Part shown: one piece after another, positions 53,551 to 64,000 of the stretch | Position numbering within the stretch: position 1 is the first letter of the stretch | Layout: every line of letters begins with the position of its first letter | Source: Burkholderia sp. lig30 | Lineage (GTDB): Bacteria; Pseudomonadota; Gammaproteobacteria; Burkholderiales; Burkholderiaceae | Assembly (NCBI RefSeq): GCF_000687455.2 | Contig: NZ_JGVW01000053.1 | Coordinates: 89,588 to 153,587 of the forward strand | Reading direction: 5' to 3' | DNA length: 64,000 nt | Translations under genes and position numbers: made by a program | The notes under the pieces: model-generated | What the model saw: the letters and a program-made list of their open reading frames with translations, nothing else | Told to the model about the DNA's origin: nothing | The model's database searches: none

Positions 53551-54471
53551 TCACGCCTGCGGCGGCAGATAGGACATCTTCGCCTCGTCGTAGAGGCGGT
53601 AGATCAGCGCCTGCATCGCACGGAGGTCCTCCGATTCGTCCATCATGCGCATGCTCATGATGATCGGCGACACGAGGTTCGGGTCGTCCAGTTCCTTGTA
53701 GCTGACGTCGTCGCGCTTCATCCCGTGCACGCTCTGCGGCACCACCGACACGCCCTCGCCCGCGGCCACGAGCCCGAGCGCGATCTGCAGCTCGCGCGTC
53801 TCGTAGAGGCGGCGCGGCTTCAGCGCGCGGTCGTGGAACACGGCCAGCACCTGATCCGCATAACTCGGCCGCGGCGCTTTCGGGAAGATGATCAGCGTCT
53901 CGCCGACGAGATCATGCAGCGACAGCACCGGTTTCGCGTCGGCGAGCGGATGGCCGAGCGGCAGCGCGACGATCATCCGCTCCTCGCGCAGCACGACCCG
54001 CCGCACGCTCGGGTCTTCGTGGCGGATGCGGCCGAACCCGACGTCGATGCGCCCTTCCTTCAGCGCCTTGATCTGGTCCATCGTCGACAGTTCGTGCAGG
54101 CTCAGTTCCACCGCCGGATGTTCGTCGCGAAAGCGACGGATGATCTTCGGCAGCATCCCGTAGAGCGTCGAACCGACGAAGCCGACCGACATGCTGCGCT
54201 CGATCTTGCCGACCCGTTTCGTCATCGACTCCAGTTCCACCGTCTGCGCGAGCAGCTGCACCGCATGCGAATAGAAGAAGCGGCCCGCGTCGGTCAGCTT
54301 GAGCGGCCGCGCGTTGCGCTCGAACAGCTGCACGCCGAGCGTTTCCTCCAGTTGCTGGATCTGCCGGCTCAGCGGCGGCTGCGCGATGTGCAGGCGCTCG
54401 GCCGCGCGCGTGAAGTTGCGCTCCTCGGCGACCGCGACGAAATAGCGAAGGTGCCGCAGTTCCATGCTCAT
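53551..54471 (-). CDS. LysR-family regulator, BenM/CatM-like group
   Basis: A 306-residue LysR protein with an N-terminal helix-turn-helix (MELRHLRYFVAVAEERNFTR, QPPLSRQIQQLEETLG) and a periplasmic-binding-like effector domain (SVGFVGSTLYGMLPKIIRRF, GFGRIRHEDPSVRRVVLREE). The sequence pattern is closest to BenM/CatM/CatR regulators of aromatic catabolism, but no ben or cat gene is adjacent. It ends 131 bases before the co-oriented hydrolase gene starts. Two start codons lie two residues apart. Confidence 0.9.
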   Translation of the reverse strand: MSMELRHLRYFVAVAEERNFTRAAERLHIAQPPLSRQIQQLEETLGVQLFERNARPLKLTDAGRFFYSHAVQLLAQTVELESMTKRVGKIERSMSVGFVGSTLYGMLPKIIRRFRDEHPAVELSLHELSTMDQIKALKEGRIDVGFGRIRHEDPSVRRVVLREERMIVALPLGHPLADAKPVLSLHDLVGETLIIFPKAPRPSYADQVLAVFHDRALKPRRLYETRELQIALGLVAAGEGVSVVPQSVHGMKRDDVSYKELDDPNLVSPIIMSMRMMDESEDLRAMQALIYRLYDEAKMSYLPPQA

Positions 54472-54660
54472 ACCTTTTGAATATCGACGTCATGCCAAAT
54501 CAGTTTCGCGCAGCGTCTCCGGCACAAGATTCACGTCGCTTGCCCGCTCCGACATTCAAAACTATACCCTCAGGGCATTGGTACTCCAACCCGGCACGAA
54601 GCGGCGCCGGACGGCGGCACGCGGCGCAATGTCAGGACATCGCGCATGCGCGCCTTGCCC

Positions 54661-54906
54661 TTACCCTTCCGTCGCGACCAGCGCGTCGCGCTGGTCGGCG
54701 TTCAACGTCTCGAACGGCACGCTCGTCCACTGGAAGCAGATCATCGCGCCATAGACTTCGGCAAGACAGTTGCTGGCCGGATCGAGCCCGTACCCGTCCT
54801 CGCCGTCGGGAGCCGGCGGGTACACTTCGCGCCACGCGTTGATCGCGGCTTCGATTCGCGCGATGGAAACAGGCTCGGCCGTCCGCTCGGCAGGTGATGC
54901 GCTCAT
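54661..54906 (-). CDS. DUF3717-like small protein
   Basis: An 81-residue protein (ARIEAAINAWREVYPPAPDG, LDPASNCLAEVYGAMICFQW) with the IEAAINxWRE start and helical layout of DUF3717 proteins, which are common in Burkholderia. The function is unknown. A GAGAGGAATTC site precedes the chosen ATG. Confidence 0.8.
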   Translation of the reverse strand: MSASPAERTAEPVSIARIEAAINAWREVYPPAPDGEDGYGLDPASNCLAEVYGAMICFQWTSVPFETLNADQRDALVATEG

Positions 54907-55104
54907 GAATTCCTCTCGGTTGCGCCCGGTCGACCGTTCCGGTCCCGCGGGCTGTTGAAACACCGGGCGCCGGCCGATCAGATCGATGTGCGATGCGCGC
55001 ATCGGTCGCCGATCTGTCGAGCACTGTCGGCACCGATCGGCCGGCAGCCCGGAAAAGGGTCGGGAAATATAACCGCCTTTGGCCGCGCGTAGATCAATGC
55101 GGAC

Positions 55105-55136
55105 AAAAAAAACGGGAAGCATCGCGGCTTCCCGTT
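55105..55136 (-). terminator. Rho-independent terminator of the permease gene
   Basis: On the minus strand AACGGGAAGC-CGCGAT-GCTTCCCGTT is followed by a run of eight T in total. It is a 10-bp perfect stem, 34 bases past the permease stop. Confidence 0.92.
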
Positions 55137-55169
55137 TCGTCGTTCACGCGCGGCGCGATGCCGCCGCCG

Positions 55170-56717
55170 TCACGCCACCGTTTCCGGCGTCGCGATCGTC
55201 TGCGGCTGCATGCCGCGCTGCTCCGCACGGCTTTCGGCGACCCAGGGCGCGATCTCCATGTCCTCGTAGCGCACGAAGCGGCTCTTGTGCATCAGCCGGT
55301 AGCCGCCCCACACCGCGAAGAACAACGGAATGCCGACATAGGTCGCGAGCACGCTGACCCAGTCGATCCGGTTCGCGAGGAACGCCTGGTAGTCCTGGCC
55401 CAGCGCGATTGCGACGCACAGCACGAACGCAAAGATCGGCCCGTACGGAAACCACGCCGATTCGTACGGCAGCTGGTCGACCGCGTAGCCCTGCTTCACG
55501 TAGCCCTTGCGGAAGCGGTAATGACTGACCGCGATGCCGAGCCACGCGATGAAGCCCGTCATCCCGGACGTGTTGAGCAGCCACATGTAGACCGTCTTGT
55601 CGCCGTACAGCGAGGTCAGGAAACACAGCGCGCCGACCGCCGTCGTCGCGTACAGCGCGTTGCGCGGCACGCCGCCCGGCGACAGCTTCGCGAACACCTT
55701 CGGCGCACGGCCTTCGGTCGCGAGGTTGTAGAGCATGCGCGTCGACGCGTACATCCCGGAGTTGCCCGCCGACAGCACCGCCGTCAGGATCACCGCGTTC
55801 ATCACGCCCGCCGCGAACGCGAGGCCGGCGTGACGGAACACCAGCGTGAACGGACTGACGCCGACGTCGGTCACGTTGCTCTTCAGCAGGTTCGGGTCGG
55901 TATAGGGAATCAGCATGCCGATCACGAAGATCGCCAGCACGTAGAACAGCAGGATGCGCCAGAACACCTGCCGCACCGCGCGCGGGATCGTCGTGCGCGG
56001 ATTTTCCGATTCGCCGGCCGCGATGCCGATCAGCTCGGTGCCCTGGAACGAGAAGCCCGCGATCATCGCGACGCCCATCATCGCCGGCAGCCCGCCCGCG
56101 AACGGCGCGTCGCCGATCGTGAAGTTGCTCCAGCCGGTGCTCGGCCGGCCCTTCAGGATGCCGAAGATCATCAGCAGGCCGACGCCGATGAACGCGATCA
56201 CGGTGACGACCTTGATCAGCGCGAACCAGTATTCCGCCTCGCCGAAGCCACGCACGGTGAGCACGTTGAGCAGGAACATCACGCAGAGGAAGAGCGCGCT
56301 CCACCATGCCCCGGGCACGTCCGGAAACCAGTAATGCATCACGAGCTGTGCGGCAACCAGCTCGACCGCGATCGTCACCGCCCAGTTGTACCAGTAGTTC
56401 CAGCCGAGCGCGAAGCCGAAGCCTTCGTCGACGTATTTCGCGCCATAGGTCGCGAACGAGCCCGACACCGGCATGAACGCGGCCATCTCGCCGAGGCTCG
56501 TCATCAGGCAGTAGACCATCACGCCGATCAGCAGATACGCGAGCATCGCGCCGCCGGGGCCGGCCTGCGAGATCGACGCGCCGGATGCGACAAAAAGACC
56601 GGTGCCGATCGAGCCGCCGATGGCGATCATCGTCAGGTGGCGCGCCTTCAGCGCGCGGTGAAGCGTGGGGGGATGCGTGGAGGTACCGGGATGGTCGGGA
56701 TTCGGGTGTGCAGACAT
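55170..56717 (-). CDS. Amino-acid permease, LysP-like (APC family)
   Basis: A 515-residue APC transporter with 12 predicted helices and the family start (RALKARHLTMIAIGGSIGTG, LFVASGASISQAGPGGAMLA). Further marks are GWNYWYNWAVTIAVELVAAQ, FSFQGTELIGIAAGESENP and a QDYQAF segment typical of lysine-specific permeases. It should import lysine or a related cationic amino acid with protons. The start is the ATG before SAHPNPDH. A long GC-rich extension in frame is rejected. Confidence 0.92.
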   Translation of the reverse strand: MSAHPNPDHPGTSTHPPTLHRALKARHLTMIAIGGSIGTGLFVASGASISQAGPGGAMLAYLLIGVMVYCLMTSLGEMAAFMPVSGSFATYGAKYVDEGFGFALGWNYWYNWAVTIAVELVAAQLVMHYWFPDVPGAWWSALFLCVMFLLNVLTVRGFGEAEYWFALIKVVTVIAFIGVGLLMIFGILKGRPSTGWSNFTIGDAPFAGGLPAMMGVAMIAGFSFQGTELIGIAAGESENPRTTIPRAVRQVFWRILLFYVLAIFVIGMLIPYTDPNLLKSNVTDVGVSPFTLVFRHAGLAFAAGVMNAVILTAVLSAGNSGMYASTRMLYNLATEGRAPKVFAKLSPGGVPRNALYATTAVGALCFLTSLYGDKTVYMWLLNTSGMTGFIAWLGIAVSHYRFRKGYVKQGYAVDQLPYESAWFPYGPIFAFVLCVAIALGQDYQAFLANRIDWVSVLATYVGIPLFFAVWGGYRLMHKSRFVRYEDMEIAPWVAESRAEQRGMQPQTIATPETVA

Positions 56718-57158
56718 AAACGAGACGAACTTTGAGCGGGCCGACGGCGTGCGGCGGCGGCGCCCGTATGGCTCAGGAACGCGATGCGCGCCCTGACATG
56801 AATGCGGCGTGGCCCTGTCGCGTGATACAACGGGCGCCCGCGGCGAAGCGCGGAATTCTACCCGAATCGTCCGACGACAAGGAGCGGCGGGCCGCCGGCA
56901 CCGCCACGCAGCCTCTGGACAGGCGTGCGCACACCGGACACCAGCGATTCGTCCAACAAAATGCATTCTCTCGTGGCACTGATTTACATCAGCGATTGCC
57001 TCGCGAGAGGCGGTAATCATGTGTAAACGGGTCAGATGCTCACCCGGCGCGGTATCCGGCGCGACGTGGATGGATCGTACGGATTCGCGGGATAATGTGC
57101 GTTATCTTGAATTTATTGCCGTGCGGAACAATCGGGAACGAGCATCTTCCGCCAACAA
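56718..57158. other. Divergent intergenic region between permease and diguanylate cyclase
   Basis: About 440 bases that should contain the promoters of both genes. The part near the cyclase gene is AT-rich for this genome (GGATAAT, then TTATCTTGAATTTATTG). A short GCCTC-GCGA-GAGGC hairpin is present. No operator I recognise and no further gene. Confidence 0.5.
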
Positions 57159-58706
57159 ATGCTTAAAAGGATGATGTTTTTTCCGCTTCCGCAAACCGTG
57201 CGCCGCAAGGTTTTCACGGTCATTGCGCTGATTCTGTCGCCGCGGGGCGTGCTCGTGTCGGGGCTGGTGCTGCTGCTGTTCAGTTGGGGACTGTGCGCGT
57301 CCGTGCTGATCGAGTCGCGGCACGACGCCTACGACCATGCCGTCGAGAACGCCCGGAACGTGATGCTCCTCATCGAGCGCGACATCGCCCGCAACATCGA
57401 GCTGTACGACTTGTCGGTGCAAAGCGTGGTCGACGGCATCTCCGATCCGCAGGTGATGTCGCTGCCGCCGTCCATACGCAATCGCGTGCTGTTCGACCGC
57501 GCCGCGTCCGGAAAGTATCTCGGCTCGATCTTCGTGATGGACCCGCAGGGCAACATCGTGCTCGATTCGGGCGCTGCTCCGCCCCGCCAGGGCAACTTCG
57601 CGTTCCGCGACTACTTCGCCGTCCACCGCGACGGCAAGGTTCGCGGCCTCTATATCAGCAAGCCTTACGCGTCGCGGCTTCTCCACGGCGCGCTGACAAT
57701 CGCGCTCAGCCGCCGGATCACCCGGCCGGACGGCTCGTTCGGCGGGATCGTCGTCGGCACGCTGAGCATCGACTACTTCCGGGCGCTGCTCGACGGCATC
57801 GCCGTCGGCGAGCGAGGCGCCGCGGTGATCGTCGAGGACAACGGCGCGCTCGTGTGTCGCCTGCCCTACGATCCGCGCCTCGTCGGCCGCGACCTGCGCC
57901 GGGGAATGCTGTTCACCAAGGCGATGACCGAGCGCGAGGGCGTGTTCGCGGGGCCTGCGCTGATCGACGGCGTGCGGCGCATCTTCGTGTTCCGGCATCT
58001 GGCCGACCTGCCGCTCATCGTCAACGTCGCGCCCGCCGAAAGCGACGTCTACGCGCCGTGGAAACGCCGTGCGACATGGCTGGCGGTCATGATGGGCATC
58101 TTCACCGCGATTATCGCCAGCGGCTCGCTGCTGCTGTCGCGCGAGCTGAAGCGCCGGCAGGTCGCGGAATCGAAGCTGTACCGGCTCGCGCACACCGATG
58201 CGCTGACCGGCCTCGACAACCGCGGCACCTTCGACGCCGCGCTGGCGAAGGAGGCGCAGCGGGCCAACCGGAGCGGGCGTCCGCTGTCGGTCCTGTTCTT
58301 CGACGTCGACCTCTTCAAGCGCTACAACGACTATTACGGCCATCAGGCCGGCGACGAAGTGCTGCGCGCGATCGCGCGCAGCACTTCGCGCTGCCTGCGC
58401 CGCCTGGACGATCATGTCGCGCGCTACGGCGGCGAGGAGTTCGTCGTGACGCTGCCCGACACCGACGCGCGCGGCGCGCTGGCCGTCGCGGAATCGATCC
58501 GGCGCGCGATTGCCGGCCTGAACATCGAACACGTGCAGAGCCCGTACGGGCGCGTCACCATCAGCATCGGCACCGCGACGCGCACGGGAAGCGCCGCGAT
58601 CGACGAAAGGACGCTGGTGAAGCTTGCCGACGAGGCGCTCTATCACGCGAAGTCGAACGGACGCAATTGTGTGAGCGAGGCCGGCCGCTGTGCGACCGAG
58701 GCGTAA
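57159..58706 (+). CDS. Membrane diguanylate cyclase with dCache sensor
   Basis: A 515-residue protein. A membrane helix at about 30-52 is followed by a periplasmic dCache sensor (about 55-300: SIFVMDPQGNIVLDSGAAPP, FAFRDYFAVHRDGKVRGLYI), a second helix (about 306-325), and a GGDEF domain (about 345-505). The catalytic motif RYGGEEF is intact, and an I-site RLDD lies five residues before it, so product inhibition is expected. It makes c-di-GMP in response to a periplasmic small molecule, probably an amino or organic acid as in other dCache sensors (inference). Confidence 0.95.
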   Translation: MLKRMMFFPLPQTVRRKVFTVIALILSPRGVLVSGLVLLLFSWGLCASVLIESRHDAYDHAVENARNVMLLIERDIARNIELYDLSVQSVVDGISDPQVMSLPPSIRNRVLFDRAASGKYLGSIFVMDPQGNIVLDSGAAPPRQGNFAFRDYFAVHRDGKVRGLYISKPYASRLLHGALTIALSRRITRPDGSFGGIVVGTLSIDYFRALLDGIAVGERGAAVIVEDNGALVCRLPYDPRLVGRDLRRGMLFTKAMTEREGVFAGPALIDGVRRIFVFRHLADLPLIVNVAPAESDVYAPWKRRATWLAVMMGIFTAIIASGSLLLSRELKRRQVAESKLYRLAHTDALTGLDNRGTFDAALAKEAQRANRSGRPLSVLFFDVDLFKRYNDYYGHQAGDEVLRAIARSTSRCLRRLDDHVARYGGEEFVVTLPDTDARGALAVAESIRRAIAGLNIEHVQSPYGRVTISIGTATRTGSAAIDERTLVKLADEALYHAKSNGRNCVSEAGRCATEA

Positions 58707-58895
58707 GCCGCGCGGCGCGCAGGCCGGCGCGCGCGGCATCGAAGCGCGGCGGCGCACGACACGTCGCAACACGGCCGCAGCGCCCCGCCGTGGACAGCCC
58801 GCATTTGTTCCGCTAGCGTTGCACCTGACCGATGCCGCGACCGGGCACCCGCGCCCGCGCCGCCGACACACCTCCCCCTCCATCCCCCTGCTTCC

Positions 58896-59966
58896 ATGAC
58901 CGCCTCGCTTCACTACCGGCTGCCCGCCATCGTCCGCAGCGCGCTCCGCCCGCTGCTCGATCCGTACCGCCGCTACCGGCACGCCAAGCTGATCCACGCC
59001 GCGCGCGTGTCGCTCGGCGTGCTCACGTCGATCGCGCTGTCGACCGGCGTGCAGATTCCGCACGGCGAATGGACGACGATCACCGTGCTGATCGTCGTCG
59101 GCGGCCTGCAGCACCACGGCAACATCCGCAAGAAGGCGGCAGAGCGCGCCGTCGGGACCTCGATCGGCGCGCTGGCCGGGCTGCTGCTGATCCTGCTGCA
59201 CACCACCGTACCGGTGCCGCTCGTCACCTACCTGGCGATGGCCGCCGCGTGCGGCATGTGCGCGTATTACGCGATCGGCAAGGCCGGCTACATCGCGTTG
59301 CTGTCGGCGATCACGATGGTGATCGTCGCCGGGCACGGCGACAACGAGATCATCGACGGCCTGTGGCGCGCGGTGAATGTGCTGCTCGGCATCGCGATCG
59401 CGCTGTTGTTCTCGTTCGCGCTGCCGCTCTATGCGACCTATTCGTGGCGCTACAAGCTCGCGGACGCGATACGGGGCTGCGCGGCCGTGCATGCGCGCAT
59501 CGTGCGCGCCCGCTACGTCGGCGACGAAGCGCACCTGAAGGACATGGCCGCGCTCAGCGCGCTGCTCGTGCAACTGCGCTCGCTGATGCCGTGGGTGGCG
59601 AAGGAATGCGAGATCTCGATGCAGCAGCTCGAGGGGATCCAGCGCAGCCTGCGCCTGTGCATCAGCTATCTCGAGATCCTCGCGAGCGCGCAGCCGGCCC
59701 GCGACGACCGCGCCGGCCGCGACTTCGTGCGCCACACGATGCGCGCGGAAAACCGGCGCATTCGCGAAACCCTCGTCGGCGCGAGCCGCGCACTCAAGTT
59801 CGGCACGCTCAGCCGGCTGGCCGCCAGCGCGCGGCCGCGCCCGGACGTGCCGCCCGACGCGCCGCCGCCGCTGTCCGGATACGCGTCGATCTCGACCAAG
59901 CTGGCCGGCGAAGTCGAGCAGCTGCGCGCCCGCCTGCTGGACACCGCGCAGTCGTGGAACATCTGA
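58896..59966 (+). CDS. FUSC-family membrane protein
   Basis: A 356-residue protein with six hydrophobic segments in the first 190 residues (AARVSLGVLTSIALSTGV, ITVLIVVGGLQHHGNIRKKA, LALGIA-type repeats), then a cytoplasmic helical domain. This is the half-FUSC/YccS-like layout associated with efflux of aromatic acids or similar compounds. The GNIRKKAAERAVGTSIGALA loop after the third helix is the family's most conserved region. The substrate is unknown. The gene is not preceded by an aaeR-like regulator. Confidence 0.85.
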   Translation: MTASLHYRLPAIVRSALRPLLDPYRRYRHAKLIHAARVSLGVLTSIALSTGVQIPHGEWTTITVLIVVGGLQHHGNIRKKAAERAVGTSIGALAGLLLILLHTTVPVPLVTYLAMAAACGMCAYYAIGKAGYIALLSAITMVIVAGHGDNEIIDGLWRAVNVLLGIAIALLFSFALPLYATYSWRYKLADAIRGCAAVHARIVRARYVGDEAHLKDMAALSALLVQLRSLMPWVAKECEISMQQLEGIQRSLRLCISYLEILASAQPARDDRAGRDFVRHTMRAENRRIRETLVGASRALKFGTLSRLAASARPRPDVPPDAPPPLSGYASISTKLAGEVEQLRARLLDTAQSWNI

Positions 59967-60104
59967 TGCCGAGGTCTTTCGGCAACATCGCACCAATACA
60001 GTGCAAACGGGCCGCGCGCGCACGCGCCGCGCCGGCCGAGCGGCACAATCAGGCCTTGCCCCAACTTCCGGGACAGCCGATACTCGCATATTCCGCGAAA
60101 GTGA

Positions 60105-61466
<1,362 letters not shown>

Positions 61467-61479
61467 GCCGTCTTCACGA

Positions 61480-61519
61480 GCGCGCGGGGCCGGATCATGC
61501 ATTCTCCGGCCCCGCGCGC
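61480..61519 (+). terminator. Strong hairpin after argG
   Basis: A perfect 14-bp stem (GCGCGCGGGGCCGG with its complement) around a 12-base loop, starting 13 bases past the argG stop. There is no clean U-run after it. The rest of the 472-base spacer 61467-61938 shows no other gene. Confidence 0.6.
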
Positions 61520-61938
61520 CCGGCCCCTTCGACACGGGATCGATTCCCGGCGGCCGGCCGCCGAGGCACAGGCGGCCAGCCGCCTGTCTTGTCCTTCGCG
61601 GCGCCATGCGGCGGGGGAGTCGATCCCGGCCGTCTCGATCCCGGTTGGTCCGCGCCCGATGCGACCGACCGTGCGCGATCCGCGCACTGCCTCCCCCTGA
61701 TGCACCTCCCGTCATCGCCGGCTCGCGGCGAACATCTTTCAGTGTGCGTGACCGGAATTTTTCCCGAAATCTGTCGTGCGATGCGACAAGCGGGCGCGCG
61801 CCGCCATCCATCGAAATTGTCAGCAATTCAGGCGATAATGTCTCATTAATCGAGCATTGTTTCCGACGGGGATTCAGCACCGCCTGAGGCCGTCGCCCGC
61901 CCCACTCATCACCTGTTCCCACCTGGAGACACGAGCGC

Positions 61939-63615
61939 ATGACCACCGTGATGCCCGGCACAAGAAAAAATACGCGGTCCGACGTCTTCAGCGTGGGACG
62001 CCTCACGCTCGGCAAGCGCATCATCTTGAGCTTCGGCGCGATTTTCGTGCTGATGCTCGCGATGGCCGCGATCTCCTACACGAAGCTGAGGACCATCGAC
62101 GACGAGGCAAGCAGCCTCGCGCGGGACTCCGTGCCGGGGCAGTATCTCGCCACCTCGTTGCGCGCGGCGACCAACGAGGCCCACGAGACGCTCGAACGCG
62201 CGCTCTTCGTCGACAGCGACGCCGACAGCATGAAGCGCGACCTCGACGCCGTGTCCGACGCGATGCGGCATCTCGAGCAAGCCGCGGCGGATTATCAGGG
62301 CACGGTGTTCCGCGACGACGACCGCGAGCGGTTCCGCGCGTTCCGCGCGGCCTACGACCAGTACCTGCCGATGCTCGCCGAGGCGGTGCGGCAGGCGAAG
62401 ACGTCCCGGCCGGCCGCGCAGGCCACCTTCGTGCAGTCGATCCCGGTGTGGAAAAGCGTGGTCCAGTACGCCAACGCGCTGGTCGCGGAAAACCGCAACC
62501 AGGCGGACAGCTCGGCCACGCAGATCCGCACTTCGGTCTCGCGGACCGAGGTCACGCTGGCGACCGCACTCGTGGTCGTGCTGCTGGTTGCGCTGGCAAC
62601 CGGCTACGCGCTCTATCACGCGGTCACGGTGCCGATGGCGCGGCTCGTGGAAGTCCACGACGTGATGCGCACCGGCAATCTGTCGCAGCGGCTCGACCTG
62701 CGCCGCAACGACGAATTCGGCACGCTCGAGGGCGGCTTCAACCGGATGGCGGAGGAGCTGACCAGCCTCGTCGGGCAAGCCCAGCAATCGTCGCTGCAGG
62801 TGACGACCTCGGTGGCCGAGATCGCCGCGACGTCGAAGGAGCAGCAGGCCACGGCCAGCGAGACCGCGGCGACGACGACCGAGATCGGCGCGACCTCGCG
62901 CGAGATCTTCGCGACGTCGCGGGACCTGCTGCGCACGATGAATGAAGTAGCGGCCGTCGCGGAGCAATCGGCGACGCTGGCCGGCTCGAGCCAGAGCGGG
63001 CTGACCAGCATGGCGGAAACGATGCGCAGCGTGATGGACGCGGCGGGCTCGGTCAACGCGAAGCTCGCGATCCTCAACGAGAAGGCGCTCGACATCAACC
63101 AGGTCATCTCGACCATCACGAAGGTGGCGGACCAGACCAACCTGCTGTCGCTGAACGCGGCGATCGAAGCGGAAAAGGCCGGCGAGTACGGCCGCGGCTT
63201 CGCGGTCGTGGCGACCGAGATCCGCCGCCTGGCCGACCAGACCGCCGTCGCGACCTACGACATCGAGCAGACGGTGAAGGAAATCCAGTCGGCGGTATCG
63301 GCCGGCGTGATGGGAATGGACAAGTTCTCGGAGGAAGTCCGGCGCGGCATGCGCGACGTGCAGCAGGTGGGCAGCCAGCTGTCGCAGATCATCGTCGAGG
63401 TGCAGACGCTCGCGCCGCGCTTCCAGCTCGTCAACGAAGGGATGCAGACCCAGGCGAACGGCGCGGAGCAGATCACCCAGGCGCTGTCGCAACTGTCGGA
63501 GGCGGCGCAGCAGACGGCCGAATCGCTGCGCCAGTCGTCGCAGGCGATCGACGACCTGACGCTGGTCGCGAACCAGCTTCGCACCGGCGTGTCGCGCTTC
63601 AAGGTCGAAGCCTGA
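61939..63615 (+). CDS. wspA: Wsp-type surface-sensing chemoreceptor
   Basis: A 558-residue chemoreceptor. The first membrane helix (about 28-46) is followed by a periplasmic four-helix-bundle sensor with charged helices, a second helix (about 212-230), and a HAMP domain ([20 protein letters not shown]). The signalling helices have the tip [20 protein letters not shown]. The segment [20 protein letters not shown] with MGMDKF is characteristic of WspA. WspA senses surface contact and drives WspE and then the diguanylate cyclase WspR to raise c-di-GMP. The next gene is wspB-like, which supports the call. Confidence 0.9.
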   Translation: MTTVMPGTRKNTRSDVFSVGRLTLGKRIILSFGAIFVLMLAMAAISYTKLRTIDDEASSLARDSVPGQYLATSLRAATNEAHETLERALFVDSDADSMKRDLDAVSDAMRHLEQAAADYQGTVFRDDDRERFRAFRAAYDQYLPMLAEAVRQAKTSRPAAQATFVQSIPVWKSVVQYANALVAENRNQADSSATQIRTSVSRTEVTLATALVVVLLVALATGYALYHAVTVPMARLVEVHDVMRTGNLSQRLDLRRNDEFGTLEGGFNRMAEELTSLVGQAQQSSLQVTTSVAEIAATSKEQQATASETAATTTEIGATSREIFATSRDLLRTMNEVAAVAEQSATLAGSSQSGLTSMAETMRSVMDAAGSVNAKLAILNEKALDINQVISTITKVADQTNLLSLNAAIEAEKAGEYGRGFAVVATEIRRLADQTAVATYDIEQTVKEIQSAVSAGVMGMDKFSEEVRRGMRDVQQVGSQLSQIIVEVQTLAPRFQLVNEGMQTQANGAEQITQALSQLSEAAQQTAESLRQSSQAIDDLTLVANQLRTGVSRFKVEA

Positions 63616-63645
63616 CCGCGACGCCGCGCCCCGCTGAGCCCTCCG

Positions 63646-64000
63646 ATGCTCTTTCTCCTGTTCGAACTCGACGGCGAGCGCTACGCGCTCGACACCACGC
63701 AAATCGTCGAAGTGCTGCCGTTCAGCCATGCGAGGACGATTCCGGGCGCGCCCGCGTGGGTCGCGGGCGTGATCCATCGGCACGGCACGCCGGTGCCCGT
63801 GATCGACGTGTCGCGCCTCGCGCTCGGCCGCGCGGCACACCCGCTGCGCTCGACGAGGCTCGTGATCGTGCATTACCGTTGCGCGACGACGCCCGACGGC
63901 GACGACGCCGGCCGCATGCTCGGCCTGATGCTCGAACGCGCGACGCAAACGCGCCGTATCGACCGCGCGCAATTCGCCGACAGCGGCGTCGCGACGCCGC
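63646..64000 (+). CDS. wspB: CheW-like coupling protein, 5' part
   Basis: The first 118 codons of a CheW-domain protein (MLFLLFELDGERYALDTTQI, VAGVIHRHGTPVPVIDVSRL), cut by the window end. It follows wspA by 30 bases in the same direction. In the Wsp system two CheW-like proteins, WspB and WspD, couple WspA to the kinase WspE; the first position after wspA is WspB. Confidence 0.88.
   Translation, partial: MLFLLFELDGERYALDTTQIVEVLPFSHARTIPGAPAWVAGVIHRHGTPVPVIDVSRLALGRAAHPLRSTRLVIVHYRCATTPDGDDAGRMLGLMLERATQTRRIDRAQFADSGVATP

Noticed and set aside
61909..63972. A 687-codon minus-strand frame opposite wspA
   Set aside because: Shadow of wspA with extreme Arg/His/Leu content.

Overview
The sequence is GC-rich and its protein repertoire points to a beta-proteobacterium, most likely Burkholderia (cepacia-complex type). 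The evidence for this is narGHJI with a parvulin, a DUF3717 protein, a Wsp surface-sensing locus, an intracellular PHA depolymerase and the overall codon use. The species call is inference.

Layout. (1) 1-8.5 kb: a respiratory nitrate reductase operon, narG (3' part)-narH-narJ-narI-parvulin, then narK. A solo IS200/IS605-type tnpB element sits between the parvulin gene and narK. (2) 8.6-15.2 kb, all on the minus strand: a chemoreceptor with an unusual N-terminus, then a complete second rotor-stator set. This set is a FliG paralogue, MotB, MotA, and a protein joining a Crp-type cyclic-nucleotide domain and degenerate winged helix to a FliG C-terminal domain. Sigma-28-like promoters precede the receptor and the fusion gene. 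No flagellar hook, rod or filament gene is present, so this looks like an accessory motor module. It is the least explained system in the window.

(3) About 15.2-44.6 kb: a metal and oxyanion resistance island with visibly lower GC. It carries a P1B copper/silver ATPase under a CueR-like regulator, a PII-like protein, CusCBA with CusF domains, CopC/CopD, a multicopper oxidase, a second TolC-type protein, small His/Met-rich exported proteins, and a LemA/TPM group. It also carries a Met-rich protein with DUF2933 and an ICMT-like methyltransferase, an ArsC-type phosphatase, a GGDEF-EAL protein, a CHAD protein and a chrB-chrA chromate operon. Decay is visible: a histidine-kinase remnant, a truncated CHAD duplicate and a frameshifted small gene. 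No integrase or tRNA was found at the edges.

(4) 44.7-64 kb: core-type genes. These are a GST, PHA depolymerase, HisQMP-type amino-acid ABC transporter, HutC-type regulator, alpha/beta hydrolase, LysR regulator, lysine-type permease, a membrane diguanylate cyclase, a FUSC protein, argG, and wspA plus the start of wspB.

How it fits together. Copper exported to the periplasm by the ATPase would be oxidised by the multicopper oxidase, bound by CopC/CusF/Met-rich proteins and expelled by CusCBA. A palindrome matching the HutC operator core lies upstream of hisQ and links the nearby hutC-like gene to histidine uptake. Several c-di-GMP genes (GGDEF-EAL, dCache-GGDEF, Wsp) and the motor module suggest control of the motile-to-sessile switch.
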